Part shown: positions 8,728 through 19,015 of the stretch, in pieces | Position numbering within the stretch: the stretch's first letter is position 1 | How the letters are laid out: each line of letters starts with the position of its first letter | Assembly (NCBI RefSeq): GCF_003245365.1 | Contig: NZ_NBIU01000015.1 | Coordinates: forward strand, 1-43,632 | Direction: 5' to 3' | From: Helicobacter valdiviensis | GTDB lineage: Bacteria > Campylobacterota > Campylobacteria > Campylobacterales > Helicobacteraceae | Length of the DNA stretch: 43,632 nucleotides | Notes under the pieces: generated by a model | Database searches by the model: none | What the model was told of the DNA's origin: nothing | The model's input: only the letters and a program-made list of their open reading frames with translations | Position numbers and translations under genes: made by a program

Positions 8728-11165
8728 TTAACAACCAAATTTACTAGCTTATTTGGAACCACAATTTCTTTTACAATCGTTTTATCTTCAATCCATTTTT
8801 TTAACTGCTCTTTTGCAAGTCCCAAAATAAAATCATTAGAAGAATTAGGAGCTACATTGATTTCTCCTCTAAGCTTACCATTGACTGTAAGTGCTATTTT
8901 AATCTCATCTTCTTTTAAACTTTCTTCATCCACTTTAACTTGGGTAAAATTTTTAAGATTAAAATATTCTTTGCTTAATTCCCAGCAAATATGAGGAATA
9001 ATCGGCTCTAAAATATTTAACAAAATAAAATAACCCTCACTCCATATTTGCTTATTATCTTGATCATTTAGTGCATTAAGTGCTTCCATACAAGCTGCAA
9101 TCATCGTATTAAAGCTATATCCTCCTTCATAAGAAAAGGTTTCATTGGATTTTTTTAATGCTTCATAGACTTTTTTTCTTGCTAATTTTTCATTTTTACT
9201 AAGATTTGCTGTATCTACTTTTGGCAATTCTTGAGTTTTAATGATATTTTCTACCTTAGCACAAAGTCTTTTAATAAAACGGTAAGAACCCTCTAGTGCT
9301 GAATCATTCCATTCTAGTTCCCTAACTGGAGGCGCTGCAAAAAGAATAAACAATCTTGCAGTATCTGCTCCAAATTTTTGGATAATCTCTTTTGGCTCTA
9401 CTACATTGCCTTTAGATTTTGACATCTTAGCACCTTCTTTAGTAACCATACCTTGTGTTAAAAGATGTGAAAAAGGCTCACTGCTTCTAGTATAGCCAAG
9501 ATCTCTTAATACCTTTGTAAAAAAGCGTGAATATAATAAATGCAAAATAGCATGCTCTATTCCACCAATATACTCATCTACATCCATCCAATATTCTTGA
9601 TCTTCTTTACTAAAAATTTCATTTTCTCTTAGACTAGGTGGAGTAGTATAACGCAAAAAATACCAACTAGATTCCATAAAAGTATCTAGCGTATCACTCT
9701 CTCTTAAAGCTTCTTTACCACATTTTGGACATTTACATTGTTTAAAAGTTGGGTGCTTCTCAAGTGGATTTCCCTCTCCATCAATCACAACATCTAAAGG
9801 TAACCTAATAGGTAAATTCTCTTTTTTCTCTGGTAAAATCCCACAATTTTCACAATGGATTAATGGGATAGGCGTCCCCCAATAACGCTGTCTTGAAATA
9901 CCCCAATCTCTAAGCTTATAATTTGTAACTGCTTGCCCTAAAGAATTTTTTTCAAAATATTTTATAATTTCCTCTTTTGCATTGGCAGATTGCATTCCAT
10001 TGTAATTTTGAGAATTTATTAAAATACCCTCTTGTGTATAAGGCAGAGGTTCGTTATTACTATCAATAACCTGCTTAATAGGAAGATTATATTTACTCGC
10101 AAAATCATAATCCCTCTCATCATGTGCTGGAACACTCATTACAGCACCACTGCCATAGCCCATTAAGACAAAATTTGCAACCCATAAAGGTATTCTCTCC
10201 CCACTAAAAGGATGGATAACATTCAAGTGTAGACTAAAACCTTCTTTTTCCTGCTGTGCCCTTTCTTTTTCGGGAGTATTTTGCATTTTTAAGATTTTTT
10301 CTCTTAATTCCTTATCCATCTTTCCTTCAGCAATCAAAGCTTTGACTAAAGGATGTTCAGGAGCTAAAGCACAGTAGCTTACACCAAAAATCGTATCCGC
10401 CCTTGTAGTAAAAACTTCTAAAGAATTAATCACACCCTCTTTAGTTTCTAAAGGCTTTTCTAACTTAAAAGCAAATTGCAAACCTTGTGATTTGCCTATC
10501 CAATTTCTTTGCATTGTTAAAACTTGATTAGGCCACTTGCCCTCTAATTTATCTAAGTCTTCTAATAGTTCTTGGGCATAATCAGTAATTTTTACATAAT
10601 ATTGATACATCTCCTTTTGCACTACAGGAGTATCACAACGCCAACATTTTCCTTCAACTACTTGTTCATTTGCCAATACCGTTTTATCATTAGGACACCA
10701 ATTTAAATAACCTTTTTTACGATAAATTAGCCCCTTATTCCACATATCAATAAATAAAGACTGTTCCCACTTAGAATACTCTTCATCACAAGTTGCAAGT
10801 TCTCTCGTGCGAGAGAAAGAAAATCCCAAAGAATAAAGCTCTTTTCGCATATTATCAATATTTGCATAAGTCCAATTTTTTGGGTGTGTTTTATGCTTAA
10901 TAGCCGCATTTTCTGCAGGCATTCCAAAAGCATCCCATCCAATAGGATGCAATACATTAAAGCCATCTTTGCGAAATCTTCTAGCAATTGCATCACTAAT
11001 ACAATAATTTCTCACATGTCCCATATGGATATTTCCGCTAGGATAAGGAAACATACTTAAAATATATTTTTTGGGCTTACTTTTATCTTCTTTTGGCTCG
11101 TATTCACCATTTTCTTCCCAAATATCTTGCCATTTTCTCTCAATTTCTTTAGCATTATATTCCAT
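8724..11165 (-). CDS. leuS: Leucyl-tRNA synthetase
   Basis: An 813-residue class Ia aminoacyl-tRNA synthetase charging tRNA-Leu. It shows the HIGH signature as HMGH (47-50) in '[14 protein letters not shown]', the zinc-type '[14 protein letters not shown]...CWRC' insert, the CP1 editing domain ('[20 protein letters not shown]', then '[17 protein letters not shown]'), a second zinc-like 'CENCG...CKCPKCG' module and KMSKS in '[10 protein letters not shown]'. The length fits bacterial LeuRS without large insertions. The ATG is preceded by AAAGGAAAG. It lies 13 bp downstream of the DUF6394 gene and overlaps lptE by 4 nt. Confidence 0.97.
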   Translation of the reverse strand: MEYNAKEIERKWQDIWEENGEYEPKEDKSKPKKYILSMFPYPSGNIHMGHVRNYCISDAIARRFRKDGFNVLHPIGWDAFGMPAENAAIKHKTHPKNWTYANIDNMRKELYSLGFSFSRTRELATCDEEYSKWEQSLFIDMWNKGLIYRKKGYLNWCPNDKTVLANEQVVEGKCWRCDTPVVQKEMYQYYVKITDYAQELLEDLDKLEGKWPNQVLTMQRNWIGKSQGLQFAFKLEKPLETKEGVINSLEVFTTRADTIFGVSYCALAPEHPLVKALIAEGKMDKELREKILKMQNTPEKERAQQEKEGFSLHLNVIHPFSGERIPLWVANFVLMGYGSGAVMSVPAHDERDYDFASKYNLPIKQVIDSNNEPLPYTQEGILINSQNYNGMQSANAKEEIIKYFEKNSLGQAVTNYKLRDWGISRQRYWGTPIPLIHCENCGILPEKKENLPIRLPLDVVIDGEGNPLEKHPTFKQCKCPKCGKEALRESDTLDTFMESSWYFLRYTTPPSLRENEIFSKEDQEYWMDVDEYIGGIEHAILHLLYSRFFTKVLRDLGYTRSSEPFSHLLTQGMVTKEGAKMSKSKGNVVEPKEIIQKFGADTARLFILFAAPPVRELEWNDSALEGSYRFIKRLCAKVENIIKTQELPKVDTANLSKNEKLARKKVYEALKKSNETFSYEGGYSFNTMIAACMEALNALNDQDNKQIWSEGYFILLNILEPIIPHICWELSKEYFNLKNFTQVKVDEESLKEDEIKIALTVNGKLRGEINVAPNSSNDFILGLAKEQLKKWIEDKTIVKEIVVPNKLVNLVVK

Positions 11166-11178
11166 TTCTTTCCTTTAA

Positions 11179-11520
11179 CTAACGGTATTCATTATAGCTT
11201 TTAATACTTTCAATCGCAACAAACAAAATAGATACAACATTAGCAGCAAGTGCCCCAATAGCAAGTGCTACTGCAATTCCTACATTATTTAAAACTTGCA
11301 TATAAATAAAAGCAGGAATTAAATGTAAATCCGCAACAAGAGAACTCGCCATAAGCTCCGCTGACATATAACTCCTAACACCCAATTTTAAAATGGTAGA
11401 GATAATATTTACTCCACCTGCTATAAAGAGCATAACAATATTTTGTTCATACAAAAAGCCCAAAGTTGAAGTTAAGCTCATCAAAATAAAAAATATAAAA
11501 ATAACCTTGCCCCAGTCCAT
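11179..11520 (-). CDS. Small integral membrane protein, DUF6394 family
   Basis: A 113-residue protein that is almost entirely hydrophobic, with about three to four predicted membrane spans ('KVIFIFFILMSLTSTLGFL', 'NIVMLFIAGGVNIISTILKLG', 'ALAIGALAANVVSILFVAI') and a short polar tail. It occupies the position of H. pylori HP1548, between secF and leuS, and I recall this family as DUF6394. Nine bases separate it from secF, so it is co-transcribed with the Sec genes. A role with SecDF-YajC is suggested by the conserved neighbourhood but nothing in the sequence proves it. Confidence 0.75.
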   Translation of the reverse strand: MDWGKVIFIFFILMSLTSTLGFLYEQNIVMLFIAGGVNIISTILKLGVRSYMSAELMASSLVADLHLIPAFIYMQVLNNVGIAVALAIGALAANVVSILFVAIESIKSYNEYR

Positions 11521-11529
11521 TTTTACTCC

Positions 11530-12501
11530 TTATACCCTGCCTTTTTCATACATTTCTCTTAATCTTTTTTTCTCTAATTTCTTTTTTTCTGCCATTTGTA
11601 TTTTTTCATTATATTTTTTAATATCAAATCCAAAAAACATTACAAGCTTGCTTGCTATAAAAATGGAGCTATAACTCCCCACAATAGAACCAACAAGCAT
11701 AGGCAAACTAAATCCTACAATAATTTCTCCACCAAATAAATAAAGTGTTAAAACTACAAAAAATACAGTAACTGATGTCAAAACTGTTCTTGAAAGAGTT
11801 GCTGAAAGTGCTTCATTGATAATAAATTTCAAACTTTGCCCACTTCTTGCACCTATAGTTTCTCTAATCCTATCAAAAACAATAATCGTATCATTAATAG
11901 AATATCCAATAAGTGTTAAAAGTGCAGCGACAACTTCTAAATTTAAATCAATATCAAAAAGTATAATTGCTCCTGCTGCTATCACAACATCATGCACCAA
12001 TGCCAATACGCTAGCAATTGCAAATCTCCATTCATAGCGATAACCTACATAAGCTAAAATCGCTAATAATGCTAAAACCAAAGCCATCATACCTTTTTCT
12101 TTAAGCTCATTTCCTACTTTGGGTCCTACAACATCATCACGCCTAACTTGAAACTCTCCAGTAGGTGCTAAAAGTTCTTCAATTTGCTCTTTTATACTGT
12201 TTTGCACAGAACTTGTCGTTACAGAGAGCTTAATCAATACTTCCTCTTTAGAACCAAACTCACTTACTTGTGCTCCTTCAAACTCTGGCACAGAATTTAA
12301 TTTTTCTCTAATCTCTGCTATAGGAGCTTCTTTTGTGTATTTTAGTTGTATGATAGTTCCACCTGCAAAATCTACACCATAGGTAAAACCAGGCTTAAAA
12401 AAAAGCACCAAAGAAACAATGAGTAAAATTCCTGAAAGCACAATCCCATAATTTGCAATTTTCATAAAATCATAGACTTTATTGTGTTTAAAAAATTCCA
12501 T
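11530..12501 (-). CDS. secF: Protein translocase subunit SecF
   Basis: A 323-residue RND-type membrane protein. One N-terminal membrane span is followed by the periplasmic P4 domain ('DFAGGTIIQLKYT', 'VGPKVGNELKEKG') and five further spans, including the conserved 'LTLIGYSINDTIIVFDRIRE' segment and 'LSRTVLTSVTVFFVVLTLYLFGG'. With SecD it uses the proton-motive force to pull preproteins across the inner membrane after SecYEG/SecA. Start and secD stop overlap by one base (TAATG), ensuring coupled synthesis of the two partners. Confidence 0.96.
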   Translation of the reverse strand: MEFFKHNKVYDFMKIANYGIVLSGILLIVSLVLFFKPGFTYGVDFAGGTIIQLKYTKEAPIAEIREKLNSVPEFEGAQVSEFGSKEEVLIKLSVTTSSVQNSIKEQIEELLAPTGEFQVRRDDVVGPKVGNELKEKGMMALVLALLAILAYVGYRYEWRFAIASVLALVHDVVIAAGAIILFDIDLNLEVVAALLTLIGYSINDTIIVFDRIRETIGARSGQSLKFIINEALSATLSRTVLTSVTVFFVVLTLYLFGGEIIVGFSLPMLVGSIVGSYSSIFIASKLVMFFGFDIKKYNEKIQMAEKKKLEKKRLREMYEKGRV

Positions 12502-14237
12502 TATCTCTTCCCTTCTCTATAACCAAACCAAAGTGCATAATTTTTTGATTTTACAATCCTATCTTGCAAAAGCCTAAAAATACCATGTGTTCCAATAATT
12601 GCTGTAATAATAGAAGCTAAAATTCCTATTCCCATAGTAATGGCAAAGCCCTTAATAGCTCCTGTTCCAAACGCATAAAGTAAAATTGCTGCAATTAGCG
12701 TAGTGAGGTTAGAATCAAAAATAGCTCTTGAAGCATTAGCATATCCATTTTCCATAGCCTTTATAAAGCCTTCTCTTGCTCTAAAACCTTCTCTAATCCG
12801 CTCATTAATAATTACATTTGCATCCACTGCCATACCTACAGTTAAAATAATCCCTGCCATACCAGGAAGCGTAAGCGTAGCCCCAAAAAGTGCCATTACT
12901 GCAATAACCAAGAAAATATTTACAACCATTGCAATATTTGCAATTACCCCTGCAATGCCATAATAAAACACCATAAAAACAATCACAAGAGCAGCACCAC
13001 TTACTAAGGCTATCATGGAAGCTTGAATGCTATCTGCACCCAAACTTGGCCCCACGCTTCTCTTCTCTAAAAGTGTAATAGGTGCAGGAAGTGCCCCACT
13101 CCTAAGGGCAATAGCAATATCACTTGCTTCTTGGACACTAAATCCACCACTAATTTGTCCGCTACCACCTCCAATTCTTTCTCTAATTACAGGTGCTGAA
13201 TATACTTTACCATCTAACACAACTGCCATACGGTTTCCAATATTTTTCCCCGAGAAATCTCCAAAAATTTTTGCACCTTGAGAATTAAGCGTAAAATTAA
13301 TCACAGGTTGCCCATTTTGATCATAAGCTACCTTAGCGTCTGTTAGCATTGCACCATCTAAAATCGGAATAGCTTTTAATAAAATTTCCTGATTAGGCAA
13401 TGCTCTTATTTTAATTAATTCTTCTTCTTTTTGGGTGATTTCAAGCTCTTTTTGCATTAGTGCATTTTGCTCTTGTGAATCAAGTTCTTCTTTTTGGCGT
13501 AAAACTTCTACTTCATCTTTAAGAGTTTTGATTTCATCGCGGACTTTTTGGCTTTGAGAATTTACTAAAGGCAAAATAACATCCCCTAAATTCCTAGCTT
13601 CTTCCTCGCTCATACTAGACACTCTTGCATTTCTAGCTTCATCTACTGCCATCATTTGCAAATGTCCGCCTTTAGAGATTAAATCAAGTGCTCTTTGTTC
13701 TTGCTCATTTGTTTTGATACCAGGTAACTGCACCAAAATCGCATCTGCACCTTGCTTGGTTACACTAGGCTCTGATAGTCCAAACTGATCAAGCCTATTT
13801 CTAATATTTCCAATAGCTTGCTCAATCGCAAAACGCTCTACATTTAATACCTCTTCCTCTTTTAGAGAAATATGATAAATAAGATTGTTTTCCTTAATAT
13901 TTAACTCTGGCATTTTAGAAAAAAATGTATCCATTTTGACTTTTTCATTAGAATCCAATAGCTCAAATGTAATGCTATTTTCATCCGCATTTAATGCATC
14001 TATTAAAATTTGATTATCCAATGTATAATAATTAATTTCTGAAGCAAGAGTGGAATAACGCGTTTTAATGGCTTCTTGTGTTTTTACTCCTAAAAGCAAA
14101 TTTAATCCGCCTTGTAAATCCAAACCCAAGGTAATTTTAGGTCCTTGAGTTTGAAAAATAGAGGGAACAGAAAGTATCACCCCAAATAATGTTGCAATGA
14201 TAAAAAAAAGCAACTTTGTGTTAAATGGCTTTTTCAT
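12501..14237 (-). CDS. secD: Protein translocase subunit SecD
   Basis: A 578-residue partner of SecF. It shows the N-terminal span, the D1 signature '[14 protein letters not shown]', the P1 periplasmic region ('[32 protein letters not shown]'), an alpha-helical insertion rich in Q/E (about 230-275), the conserved 'RSGALPAPI' segment and C-terminal spans with '[28 protein letters not shown]', whose aspartate belongs to the proton path. The size is usual for epsilonproteobacteria. It starts 4 bp after the yajC stop. Confidence 0.96.
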   Translation of the reverse strand: MKKPFNTKLLFFIIATLFGVILSVPSIFQTQGPKITLGLDLQGGLNLLLGVKTQEAIKTRYSTLASEINYYTLDNQILIDALNADENSITFELLDSNEKVKMDTFFSKMPELNIKENNLIYHISLKEEEVLNVERFAIEQAIGNIRNRLDQFGLSEPSVTKQGADAILVQLPGIKTNEQEQRALDLISKGGHLQMMAVDEARNARVSSMSEEEARNLGDVILPLVNSQSQKVRDEIKTLKDEVEVLRQKEELDSQEQNALMQKELEITQKEEELIKIRALPNQEILLKAIPILDGAMLTDAKVAYDQNGQPVINFTLNSQGAKIFGDFSGKNIGNRMAVVLDGKVYSAPVIRERIGGGSGQISGGFSVQEASDIAIALRSGALPAPITLLEKRSVGPSLGADSIQASMIALVSGAALVIVFMVFYYGIAGVIANIAMVVNIFLVIAVMALFGATLTLPGMAGIILTVGMAVDANVIINERIREGFRAREGFIKAMENGYANASRAIFDSNLTTLIAAILLYAFGTGAIKGFAITMGIGILASIITAIIGTHGIFRLLQDRIVKSKNYALWFGYREGKR

Positions 14238-14241
14238 TTTT

Positions 14242-14523
14242 TTATTTTTCTACCTTTTTAGCAACATAATCTTTAGCAAGTTTTACTATTGTGTCATCGT
14301 TTAATCTCACCATAAAATACTCTTCTTCTTTTTTAACAACCTCTACAATAAAGCCACCACTTGTTACGATTTTATCTCCTTTATCTAAGGAAGCTATCAT
14401 ATCGCGATGATTTTTAGCTTGTTTTTGCTGTGGGCGTATGATTAAAAAGTAAAAAATTGCAATCAAAACCACCAAAGGCAAAAGTTGTGTTAAAGTGCCA
14501 CCAAGATTTTCCATAAGAGACAT
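14242..14523 (-). CDS. yajC: Preprotein translocase accessory subunit YajC
   Basis: A 93-residue single-span membrane protein with the diagnostic '[34 protein letters not shown]' region. YajC associates with SecDF. It is the first gene of the long minus-strand run. Start choice is uncertain: an AAAAGGGG ribosome-binding site ends only 1 nt before the ATG at 14523, which is too close, while the in-frame ATG three codons later (14514) has 10 nt of spacing; the shorter form (90 residues) is therefore quite possible. Confidence 0.95.
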   Translation of the reverse strand: MSLMENLGGTLTQLLPLVVLIAIFYFLIIRPQQKQAKNHRDMIASLDKGDKIVTSGGFIVEVVKKEEEYFMVRLNDDTIVKLAKDYVAKKVEK

Positions 14524-14553
14524 TCCCCTTTTAAATTAAAATTTTAAGGGCTG

Positions 14554-14559
14554 ATTTTA
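14554..14559 (-). promoter_or_regulatory. Candidate sigma-70 -10 box for the yajC operon
   Basis: On the minus strand, TGC-TAAAAT forms an extended -10 about 35 nt upstream of yajC, preceded by an A8 tract in the spacer. Epsilonproteobacterial sigma-70 promoters have strong -10 boxes and weak -35 boxes, which fits. It is the only clear promoter candidate upstream of the twelve-gene run. Confidence 0.55.
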
Positions 14560-14607
14560 GCATTTTTTTTCTAATAGAAAGTTTTAATCTAAAAACTTTT
14601 TATTCTC

Positions 14608-14766
14608 TTTAACTTCAAAACTCCCACACACTTTAAAATAACATTCTATTAGCTTATAGCTTATTAGCAAAAATAATCTTACAAATCTTTTTAACTTCTA
14701 AACTTTACACTTCACCTTCATACCTTAAAATACTTACAACCTTCACAAACAATTTTAACTTCAAAA
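14608..14766. repeat. Three direct copies of a 13-mer in the yajC/yqhA divergent region
   Basis: TTTAACTTC(A/T)AAA occurs at 14608-14620, 14690-14702 and 14754-14766 in the 416-bp gap between divergent genes. Spacing is 82 and 64 bp. The rest of this gap is AT-rich and holds the two promoters but no reading frame or RNA gene that I can recognise. Function unknown; possibly a regulator site, possibly chance in AT-rich DNA. Confidence 0.4.
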
Positions 14767-14900
14767 ATTAAACTTGCCCTCATTTTCCAGATTTTTGCAA
14801 TTTTAATGAAATTCCAACACAAATTTTACTGATAATCCTCTTGTAATTTAAAAGTAACTTGTTTACCCTTTAAATCAACAAGCCTTTAGGAGAAATTTGC

Positions 14901-14906
14901 TATACT
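14901..14906 (+). promoter_or_regulatory. Sigma-70 extended -10 for the yqhA-type gene and hemE
   Basis: TGC-TATACT lies 33 nt upstream of the TTG start at 14940 and 22 nt upstream of its AAGGAAAG ribosome-binding site. It would also serve hemE, which follows after 11 bp. Confidence 0.65.
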
Positions 14907-14939
14907 TAATAAGAAATTTTGACTTTATAAGGAAAGAAA

Positions 14940-15455
14940 TTGGCTTTTTTGCGAAAAATTTTTGAATCTTTAATGTGGAATGCAAGATTGTTTATTATCT
15001 TAGCAGTTATTTTATCTTTAGTAGGTGCAATTTTACTTTTTATTGTTGCTAGTGTAGATATTATTAAAGCAGGAAAACAAACTTATCTTTATTACACACA
15101 CGCCCTAGAAGCAGGAGCAGATATTCACAATATTCTTCTAAATACAATCATTATGGCGATTGATTTATATCTAATCGCTGTAGTGCTCTTAATCTTTGCT
15201 TTTGGGCTTTATGAGCTTTTTATTTGTAAAATCCAAATCAAAGATGAAAACTCCTCTAAAGTGTTAGAAATCCACACATTAGATCAACTAAAAGACAAAC
15301 TTGCTAAAGTAATTGTAATGGCACTCATTGTAGCATTTTTCTCTAAGGTGCTTAATATGGGTATGAAAAGCACTCAAGATATGCTCTTTTTTGCTATCTC
15401 TATCCTAGCCTTATCAGTTGGACTGTATTTCTTACACAAAGATCAAAAACATTAA
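14940..15455 (+). CDS. YqhA/UPF0114-family membrane protein
   Basis: A 171-residue protein with about four membrane spans ('[21 protein letters not shown]', '[26 protein letters not shown]', '[14 protein letters not shown]', '[18 protein letters not shown]') and the UPF0114 features 'ARLFIIL', '[20 protein letters not shown]' and a '[14 protein letters not shown]' cytosolic loop. A homologue in H. pylori is HP0189, as I recall. Function is unknown. The start is TTG with AAGGAAAG 3-4 nt upstream; no better ATG exists nearby. It is probably co-transcribed with hemE, but no functional link is evident. Confidence 0.85.
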   Translation: MAFLRKIFESLMWNARLFIILAVILSLVGAILLFIVASVDIIKAGKQTYLYYTHALEAGADIHNILLNTIIMAIDLYLIAVVLLIFAFGLYELFICKIQIKDENSSKVLEIHTLDQLKDKLAKVIVMALIVAFFSKVLNMGMKSTQDMLFFAISILALSVGLYFLHKDQKH

Positions 15456-15466
15456 AAAGGATAAAA

Positions 15467-16489
15467 ATGATTTTTATTGATGCATGCTTTGGAAAATCTA
15501 CCCCTTATACACCTGTATGGTTTATGCGACAAGCAGGACGCTATCTAAGCGAATACAAAGAAGTTAGACAAAAGGCAGGAGATTTTCTTTCTCTATGTAA
15601 AAACCCTACTTTAGCAAGTGCAGTAACTTTGCAACCTATAGATATTTTAAATGTAGATGCAGCAATTTTATTTAGTGATATTTTAGTAGTTCCCATGGAA
15701 ATGGGACTAGAACTTGGATTCTTTAAAGGTGAGGGACCCAAATTTGCAAATCCTATTCAAACCTCACAAGATATTGCAAATCTTAAAGAAGACTCACACC
15801 TAAGATTAAATTATGTCTATGATACGATTTCTCTTACAAGAGAAAAACTTGCTAATGATAAAGCATTAATTGGATTTTGTGGAGCTCCTTGGACTCTTGC
15901 TACCTATATGATAGAAGGAGAAGGAAGCAAGACTTATGCAAAATCCAAAAAACTTCTTTATTCTAATCCTAAACTCCTCCATACCCTCTTAGAAAAAATC
16001 ACTAACAATCTTTGCCTTTACCTTAAAGAACAAATTAAGGCAGGTGTGAATGCAGTTATGGTATTTGACTCGTGGGCTAGTGCTTTAGAAGAAGAAGCTT
16101 ATTTAGAGTTTGGCTGGGAATACAATAAAAAAATTGCTAACTTTATTAAAGAACAATTCCCGCATATTCCCACTATTCTTTTTCCAAAAGGAATTAGTGG
16201 ATATTTAAATAAAATTGATGGAAATTTTGATGTATTTGGGGTAGATTGGAGCACACCTTTAGAGGAAGCCAAAAATATCTTAGGCAAAAATTATGTGCTT
16301 CAAGGAAACCTAGAGCCATGCCGTCTTTATGATGAAAAATCTATGCTAAAGGGTGCTAAAGAAATTTTAGATCTTATGAATGGAGAAAGGCATATTTTTA
16401 ATTTAGGACATGGAATGTTACCAGATTTACCACGAGAAAATGCAATCAAACTTGTAGAATTTATCCACAATTATAAACAAAAACACTAA
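15467..16489 (+). CDS. hemE: Uroporphyrinogen decarboxylase
   Basis: A 340-residue cytosolic enzyme that removes four carboxyl groups from uroporphyrinogen III to give coproporphyrinogen III in heme synthesis. It has the two family signatures, '[16 protein letters not shown]' near the N-terminus (substrate-binding arginines) and '[16 protein letters not shown]' in the middle, plus the active-site segment '[13 protein letters not shown]' and '[16 protein letters not shown]' near the C-terminus. Length is normal. The ATG follows AAAAAGG by 6 nt. The stop codon lies within a terminator hairpin. Confidence 0.97.
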   Translation: MIFIDACFGKSTPYTPVWFMRQAGRYLSEYKEVRQKAGDFLSLCKNPTLASAVTLQPIDILNVDAAILFSDILVVPMEMGLELGFFKGEGPKFANPIQTSQDIANLKEDSHLRLNYVYDTISLTREKLANDKALIGFCGAPWTLATYMIEGEGSKTYAKSKKLLYSNPKLLHTLLEKITNNLCLYLKEQIKAGVNAVMVFDSWASALEEEAYLEFGWEYNKKIANFIKEQFPHIPTILFPKGISGYLNKIDGNFDVFGVDWSTPLEEAKNILGKNYVLQGNLEPCRLYDEKSMLKGAKEILDLMNGERHIFNLGHGMLPDLPRENAIKLVEFIHNYKQKH

Positions 16490-16508
16490 AATCTTTTAGC
16501 GTTTTTGT
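16477..16508. terminator. Intrinsic terminator after hemE
   Basis: A long hairpin spans the hemE stop: ACAAAAAC/GTTTTTGT outer arms (8 bp), one A-C mismatch, then CTAAAA/TTTTAG inner arms (6 bp) with a tiny loop. The T-rich 3' arm serves as the U-tract. It isolates hemE from cstA. Confidence 0.6.
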
Positions 16509-16604
16509 GAGTAAAAATTAAACACAATACCCATTACATTCACAAAAAGTAACTTAAAATTTTTAAACTTTTCCTTGATTAAAAAAAATCTCATTTTTGA
16601 TATG

Positions 16605-16610
16605 TATAAT
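16605..16610 (+). promoter_or_regulatory. Sigma-70 -10 box for cstA
   Basis: A perfect TATAAT preceded by TATG (extended -10) lies 65 nt upstream of the cstA ATG at 16675. The predicted RNA start (about 16617) rules against the in-frame TTG at 16633 only weakly; the ribosome-binding site decides for 16675. Confidence 0.7.
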
Positions 16611-16674
16611 TTCTAAACATTAATAATTTATTTTGTTAAATTTCAAAACAAACTTAATCTTTAAGGAAAAGATA

Positions 16675-18822
16675 ATGAAAAAACTTCTTAGCATTCTATT
16701 ATGGTCTGCTATTTGTCTAGTTGGTGCATACTGCTTTGGTGTATTAGCACTACATCAAGGAGAAAGTATTTCAGCAGTTTGGATTATTGTAGCAGCTGTT
16801 TGTTTCTATGTGATTGGATATCGCTTTTATGCAAAATATATTGCAGAAAAAGTTTTAGAACTTGATGACAATCGTGCTACTCCTGCAGTAGTGCAAAATG
16901 ATGGAAGAGATTTTGTTCCCACAAACAAAGCCATACTTTTTGGACATCATTTTGCCGCAATTGCTGGTGCTGGACCGCTTGTAGGACCGATTTTGGCAGC
17001 TCAAATGGGATATTTGCCTAGTATGATTTGGATTGTAGTTGGAGTTGTTTTAGCAGGTGCTGTGCATGACTTTACTGTGCTTTTTATTTCAATGCGTAGA
17101 AATGGGAAATCCATAGGAGAGATTATCAAGCTAGAACTTGGAAAAGGTGTAGGTAGCATTACAATGATAGGGATTTTAGGCATTATGATGTTAATCATTG
17201 CAATTTTAGCCTTGGTTGTTGTCAATGCTTTAGCTGAATCGCCTTGGGGATTATTTACCATTGCTATGACAATTCCTATTGCAATTTATATGGGTATCCA
17301 TATGCGTTTCTTACGCCCTGGAAAAATTGGAGAAGCAAGTATTATAGGCTTTATTCTGCTCCTTTTAGCACTCTATTATGGCCGTGATGTAGCAGCTAAT
17401 CCTACTTTGGCTGCTTACTTTACTTTAAGCCCTGTTACTTTAACTTACATTATGATTGGCTATGGCTTTATCGCAGCAATCTTACCTGTATGGTTTTTAC
17501 TGGCTCCTAGAGACTATTTAAGCACATTCTTAAAAATTGGCGTGATTGTAATTATGGCTTTTGGTATTTTAGTAGCAGCTCCTGAAGTAAGATTTGAGAG
17601 TATGACTAAATTTATTGATGGAAGTGGTCCTGTATTTAGCGGACAACTTTTTCCATTTTTATTTATCACCATTGCTTGTGGTGCAATTAGCGGTTTCCAT
17701 GCACTTATTTCAAGTGGAACTACACCTAAAATGCTTGAAAAAGAATCCCATGCTAAAATGGTAGGTTATGGCTCTATGATTATGGAATCTGCAGTAGCTA
17801 TCATGGCATTAATTGCTGCTGTTATCTTAACTCCTGGACTTTACTTCTCTATCAATGTTGCCCCTGCAGCTCTTGGAACAGTTGGTATTAAAGATGTAAC
17901 AGAAGCAGCAACAATAGCCGCACAAACTATTAGTTCATGGGGATTTGTAATCACACCTGAAGATATTTTAGGCACCGCAAAAGAAATTGGGGAACCAAGC
18001 ATCTTAAGCAAAACTGGAGGGGCACCCACATTTGCTATTGGGCTTGCCACTATCATTTCTCAAGTTCCTGTATTTAATGCTGGTTCTATGGCTTTTTGGT
18101 ATCATTTTGCTATTTTATTTGAAGCTTTGTTTATTTTAACAGCAGTAGATGCTGGAACAAGAGCGGGCAGATTTATGGTTCAAGATGTTTTGGGAAATGT
18201 TTATAAGCCTTTTGGAAATATCCATTCTATGTTTTATGGAATTTTGGCAACAATTATTTGTGTTGCAGGTTGGGGATATATTCTTTATCAAGGAGTAACC
18301 GATCCGCAAGGCGGTATTAAATCGCTTTGGACACTCTTTGGGGTTTCTAATCAAATGTTAGCAGGTATGGCACTTTTAGCAGTCATTGCTATACTCTTTA
18401 AAATGGGCAAAGCAAGATTTTCATGGGTTGTTATTTTGCCAACTATTTGGGTGCTTGTTAGCACACTTTATGCAGGAGTTGAAAAGCTTCTTCCTGCAAA
18501 TGGAGAGAAGATTCATGATGCAGTAAGCCATGTTGCACTCTATCAAAACAATAAAGCAAAGGCACAAGATTTATTGGCTAAAATCCAACAAACCACCAAT
18601 GCTCAAGAGATTAATCAACTCACTTCAGAAATGGAAAAATTTGAAACTCTAGCAAGCAACAACCTCTTAAATGCAATTCTTTGTGCTTTCTTTATGTTTA
18701 TTACTCTTCTTGTTTTAATGCAAACGATTAGAATTTGCCTCCAAAGCCTAAGAGGAGAAAATACAATTCCATTAGCAGAAAGCCCTTATCTTAAAGCAAG
18801 TGATTATGCAAATAAAGTCTAA
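16675..18822 (+). CDS. cstA: CstA-family carbon-starvation transporter
   Basis: A 715-residue polytopic inner-membrane protein with well over a dozen hydrophobic spans. CstA family hallmarks are present: 'TNKAILFGHHFAAIAGAGPLVGPILAAQMGYLPS', 'GAVHDFTVLFISMRRNGKSIGEI', 'CGAISGFHALISSGTTPKML' and 'DAGTRAGRFMVQDVLG'. In E. coli the family takes up peptides and pyruvate; in C. jejuni and H. pylori CstA is linked to peptide use. The start is the ATG at 16675 with AAGGAAAA 4 nt upstream; an upstream in-frame TTG (16633) has no such site. A soluble-looking insert near 605-655 carries a coiled-coil-like 'AKAQDLLAKIQQTTNAQEINQLTSEMEKFE'. The YbdD-type partner overlaps its end. Confidence 0.95.
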   Translation: MKKLLSILLWSAICLVGAYCFGVLALHQGESISAVWIIVAAVCFYVIGYRFYAKYIAEKVLELDDNRATPAVVQNDGRDFVPTNKAILFGHHFAAIAGAGPLVGPILAAQMGYLPSMIWIVVGVVLAGAVHDFTVLFISMRRNGKSIGEIIKLELGKGVGSITMIGILGIMMLIIAILALVVVNALAESPWGLFTIAMTIPIAIYMGIHMRFLRPGKIGEASIIGFILLLLALYYGRDVAANPTLAAYFTLSPVTLTYIMIGYGFIAAILPVWFLLAPRDYLSTFLKIGVIVIMAFGILVAAPEVRFESMTKFIDGSGPVFSGQLFPFLFITIACGAISGFHALISSGTTPKMLEKESHAKMVGYGSMIMESAVAIMALIAAVILTPGLYFSINVAPAALGTVGIKDVTEAATIAAQTISSWGFVITPEDILGTAKEIGEPSILSKTGGAPTFAIGLATIISQVPVFNAGSMAFWYHFAILFEALFILTAVDAGTRAGRFMVQDVLGNVYKPFGNIHSMFYGILATIICVAGWGYILYQGVTDPQGGIKSLWTLFGVSNQMLAGMALLAVIAILFKMGKARFSWVVILPTIWVLVSTLYAGVEKLLPANGEKIHDAVSHVALYQNNKAKAQDLLAKIQQTTNAQEINQLTSEMEKFETLASNNLLNAILCAFFMFITLLVLMQTIRICLQSLRGENTIPLAESPYLKASDYANKV

Positions 18823-19015
18823 ATTTCTTTTATTTTGCATAAAAATCTATCAAAAATCTGATAGATTTTTTCACTTGCTTGTTGGAATGCCAAGCTATGA
18901 TAAATATTTAGAACATATGCAAAAGCACCACCCTGATAAAATCCCAAAATCACAAAGGGAGTTCTTCAAAGAAGCTATGGAAAAAAAATATGGAGCGGGA
19001 AGAAATAAGTGCTGA
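18806..19015 (+). CDS. YbdD/YjiX-family small protein (DUF466), CstA partner
   Basis: A 69-residue protein with the family core 'GMPSYDKYLEHMQKHHPDKIPKSQREFFKEAMEKKYG' followed by a short 'AGRNKC' tail; E. coli YbdD ends in a double cysteine, here only one. These small proteins are encoded right after CstA-type transporters (ybdD after cstA, yjiX after btsT) and are thought to be needed for their function. ATG at 18806 (GTG at 18800 is also possible) overlaps the cstA end by 17 nt, implying translational coupling. A stable hairpin with a T6 run lies inside its first codons. Confidence 0.9.
   Translation: MQIKSKFLLFCIKIYQKSDRFFHLLVGMPSYDKYLEHMQKHHPDKIPKSQREFFKEAMEKKYGAGRNKC
18841..18871 (+). 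terminator. Terminator-like hairpin inside the ybdD-type gene
   Basis: Perfect 11-bp inverted arms (18841-18851 and 18860-18870) with an 8-nt loop; the 3' side ends in T6. The hairpin starts 19 nt after the cstA stop and lies wholly inside the downstream coding region. It may act as an attenuator setting the ratio of transporter to partner. The stem is AT-rich, so strength is uncertain. Confidence 0.45.
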
